A stretch of DNA of 64,000 nucleotides from Allodiplogaster sudhausi (Eukaryota > Nematoda > Chromadorea > Rhabditida > Diplogasteridae). Below the pieces are notes generated by a model, which did no database searches, was not told the origin of the DNA, and was given only the letters and a program-made list of their open reading frames with translations. Positions 60,986 through 64,000 of this stretch are shown here, piece after piece. The translations under genes were made by a program, and so were the position numbers. Each line of letters starts with the position of its first letter. The first letter of the stretch is position 1. The stretch lies in assembly GCA_945643635.1 (NCBI GenBank), contig CALZFC010000305.1:1-64000 (forward strand). The letters run 5' to 3'.

Positions 60986-61602
60986 CGGGCTCTATTTGTT
61001 ACTATTTGTAAATTTATTTATTTTTGAACAAGTAAAAGAAATCTCACGGACTAGTAAATGCAGATGGCACACAATCTCTTGTAAGAGCCACAGTGAATAA
61101 GCAAGCGAGAAATGCTAAATCGTTAACAGATCAGCACTTTCCGCCGCGAAAGACACACTGATAATCAGGAGATAGAAAAGGACTGCGCGTGAATTCAGAG
61201 CACTTTTATTCAAAGGTGATTGGGTGACTCCTGCAACAGTCCTGGCCAAGAGTACATCTCAAGTACGGCAGGCGAGGATGCACTCATCCAGCCTTACAGG
61301 AGTGAACTGCTCTGCACCTCCATCTAACTGCCCGGATGGTGAAGCTCTTTTAAAGTCCACATTCATTTGTGCAGCTTGATGCCCTTTTCCGAACTGCTTG
61401 TCTCGCAACGAAAGGAGACGTGATTCCTTTGTGAACATTGACGACATTTAGAAAAACGTCTGCAGCATTATCTGCATCTCGCACTGCTTTCACTGTTTGC
61501 TCCCAAACACACTCATCCTCTCTCTCTCTCTCGCTCTCTTTCTTTCTCTCTCTATTTTAGCTACTTCTCCCTCCTTTCCCTCCGAACATCTTTCTATCCA
61601 TT

Positions 61603-61657
<55 letters not shown>

Positions 61658-61821
61658 TGTTCTCGAATGTTTGGATATTGCCAACTGCAAGTCCTTCTGC
61701 GACAAATTCCTGGGTATGTAAATCAAATGTTCAATCCGATATTTTCGACATCTAAAGTTAAAAAAAAACTGTGCTTTTAGATCTTTTGTGTACATACTAT
61801 GTAGCAGATACATATAAAACA

Positions 61822-62066
61822 GAGTGAATTAAAAAATTGGTTTTTTCTTGCAATTTTTGAATAAGCTGTTAGTTTTGGCACGGATTTATAATATTCCACT
61901 GCTTACCATTTTTGACTTGACGATCGTTAAAATTGCCAGATCAGCGTTTTGACTATTTTAGCGATCGTCAAAAATGGCAAGCCGTGGAATATTCTAAATC
62001 CTTGCCAAAAATTACAGCTTATTCGAAAATTGCAGGAAAAAAAAATCAATTTTTTTAATTCACACT
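61822..62066. repeat. Foldback MITE-like element, copy B
   Basis: Same element as 22685-22929. Confidence 0.8.
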
Positions 62067-62757
62067 ATCTTATATGTATATACCTATATGTATTTCTTAA
62101 CAAACGATTAACATAAAGTTTTGAATTTAGGCACAGAAGCCACTGTTTTCCTTGTTTTTGCCACTTTGAAATTGGCAATTCTCAATTAGCTCACTTATTT
62201 GTCTCTGTAATGATAAGATTAATGTGCCTATATTTAATGGAAAGTCGACTTTGTTCTTCTGGACTATCAAACTTCTCGAACTACTAAGTTTAAGAGGTAT
62301 GCCTATGCAAAATGAGAAAATAAAAGAATTACTTCTTACTTAGTGAGTAGCATCATTATAATGCTAAGATGTTTCAAGGCTGGAGAAACTTGCGCTCAAA
62401 GAGTTTTTGTCCACTATCAGAAAAGTGTCAGTAAATGAAACAGAGAATCTTGGTTTTATGGTTGTTACAATAGCTACTTTCCGTGGGTTGTTTATACACA
62501 TACTAATACGGATATCGTGACAGCCTCGGATCAAGCAACGAGAGTAGCAGTGAATATTTATGTTCACCACACCTGTTAACAAACAGCCTTCCCCAGTGGT
62601 GTCTTAAGAGTTACTCACTCGCCCTCCTGCAGTCATAACCTATGGAAACAGGCTTGCTTCTCTGTTTGGAATTATGCTACCATGATGGGTGAAGGCAACA
62701 TGAAAGGCATCAGGGTTCACGAAGGACTTCTAAAATGAATAAATAAAAATTATTCAG

Positions 62758-63020
62758 CTCGCTGGCCGCCGCGAGTTGCGGCTCGTACACGTGGCTCGAC
62801 AAGTCGTCCTTCGCATTCCAGAACTGGGAGGGTATCCCATTTGGTATGTGCATATGATCAATTTACTAGATTAACAAAATCGATTTCATATTTACTGTTA
62901 TCGATTAGTTGAGGCGTTCGCCCGACTGAGATCAAAAATTCGGCGCCGTGTGTCAAGCAGAACGGCGCCGGAAAGTGGATCCAGTCGTGCTGTAAGAAAG
63001 TGGCGGCCACCGTTTGCAAG
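62758..63020 (+). pseudogene. C-type lectin pseudogene, last two exons, copy B
   Basis: Same as 23621-23883. Confidence 0.85.
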
Positions 63021-63604
63021 GTACATATATATATACTTAAAATCATTTCAATTGAATAGGGATTGTATGCAGTTGTCGTTTCTGCCGCATTATCCAATTT
63101 TCCTATCAAAGAAGACTCATTTTTTTGAAATAGACAAGGATGTCTAAATTATTTTTTCAACACCTGTCCCCTTATACAGAAATTTGTACACGGCCTCAAG
63201 TAGTACCTCTTCTATGTTTTCTCTTCGCCTTTTCTCCCTCTCCTTCTTACTTCTTATATATTCACGTATACATAAATACTTCAAATTTTTCACAGGGAGA
63301 GGATTTTTATGCGCACTTTGTCGAACTCTGGATACTCAAGATCTATACATACATACATAAATAATATATCTAACAAGTTAGTCGACAGTTTAATTGTGAT
63401 TTCATTTGTAGTTTGAGTAATTTATGTTATTACACTTGAATAGCGTAATTTTTTCTTTATTTTATCAGTGACGCGAGTTGTACTCAAGTGAGAGAATGGC
63501 GTGAGTGAGCAGTGCGAGAGAAAGAAGATGGGTAGCAGTTGGGGGCTCTCTATGAACCGCAAAGAGTCTTTGACAGACCCCAAAGACCCCCTGATGGAGG
63601 ACCC

Positions 63605-64000
63605 CTAAGCCTTCCCTGCGGGCATCTTGCACACGGTCGCGGCCACCTTCTTGCAGCAAGACTGGAACCACTTGCCGGACGGGTTCAGCTTGACGCATGG
63701 TGCTGAGCTCTTGATCACCGATGGGCGAGCGCCTCAATCAATCGATAATGGAAAAGAAAATCAATATTTTCCATCCAATAAACGCAATAATTATTTTTAT
63801 TGCTAAAAACAAATGCTCGAAAAATACATACCCTCCCAGTTTTGGAAGGCGAAAGGAGACTTGTCGAGCCACGTGTACGTGTTGCCCTCGCGCCAAGTTC
63901 CAAGCCAGATCTCACGACGGCCGGAGATCTGTAATCGTTGTGAGAGTTTTCTCGCTCTAAATTATTAAAGAAAAGGTGTTTAAAATACCTTAATCCTCCA
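63605..64000 (-). CDS. C-type lectin gene 2, copy B, cut by window end
   Basis: The last two exons of the gene at 24468-25343 are present. Exons 1-2 would lie beyond base 64000. Confidence 0.88.

Larger units (their letters stand above)
39114..64000 (+). repeat. Copy B of the 39.1-kb-period direct repeat
   Basis: This is the second copy of bases 1-24863, cut by the end of the window inside lectin gene 2. Several genes that are out of frame in copy A (SSQ-like gene, exon 3 of the SAM-like gene) read cleanly here, so copy B is the better reference for gene models. The copy begins at the motif aacctttgag, directly after single-copy sequence ending in gtcagatc. Confidence 0.97.

Noticed and set aside
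1..64000. CRISPR arrays, operons, bacterial insertion sequences, rRNA genes
   Set aside because: The sequence is eukaryotic with spliced genes; none of these is present.

Overview
The window is nuclear DNA of a nematode. Genes are split by short introns (many of 45-60 bp), splice sites follow GT...TTTCAG or GC...CAG, and the gene families are nematode ones: a sperm-specific SSQ-type glycine-rich protein, small secreted C-type lectins, a serpentine chemoreceptor, and captured pieces of the ribosomal protein gene rps-23. I cannot name the species.

The dominant structure is a direct repeat with a period of about 39.1 kb. Bases 1-24863 recur at 39114-64000 in the same orientation. Only 24864-39113 is seen once, and the window ends before it could recur. 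In the stretches I compared, the two copies differ almost only in homopolymer and microsatellite length, except in the first ~900 bases of copy A, where many small indels break a gene that is intact in copy B. Possible explanations are a very recent tandem amplification, a ~39.1 kb circular molecule assembled past its own start, or a false duplication at a contig end.

Layout of one unit (copy A coordinates; copy B is about +39113 to +39138): SSQ-like gene (minus, 456-1923); divergent SAM-like membrane protein gene (plus, 2633-3806); possible membrane-protein terminal exon (minus, 4385-4500); two small secreted-peptide candidates (plus, 5471-5853 and 6069-6464); a small uncertain gene (minus, 7160-7667); a 10-exon low-complexity protein gene with 24-nt microexons (minus, 8140-9972); a 3.18-kb terminal-inverted-repeat element carrying two rps-23 fragments (10776-13953); a SUN-domain nuclear-envelope protein gene (minus, 14945-19763); then a C-type lectin region with a stray last exon, two minus-strand tandem lectin genes (the first with a 1-nt deletion) and a deleted plus-strand remnant.

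The part seen once (24864-39113) holds the end of lectin gene 2, a lectin pseudogene whose central exon is replaced by a transposon-like C2H2 zinc-finger ORF, an intact 337-aa seven-transmembrane receptor, an intact 151-aa lectin gene, and a receptor pseudogene lacking its first two exons. The genes do not form a pathway. The lectin and receptor loci look like a local birth-and-death family zone, while the SSQ and SUN genes would fit sperm or nuclear roles. Gene models were spliced by eye; where all exon phases close I say so.
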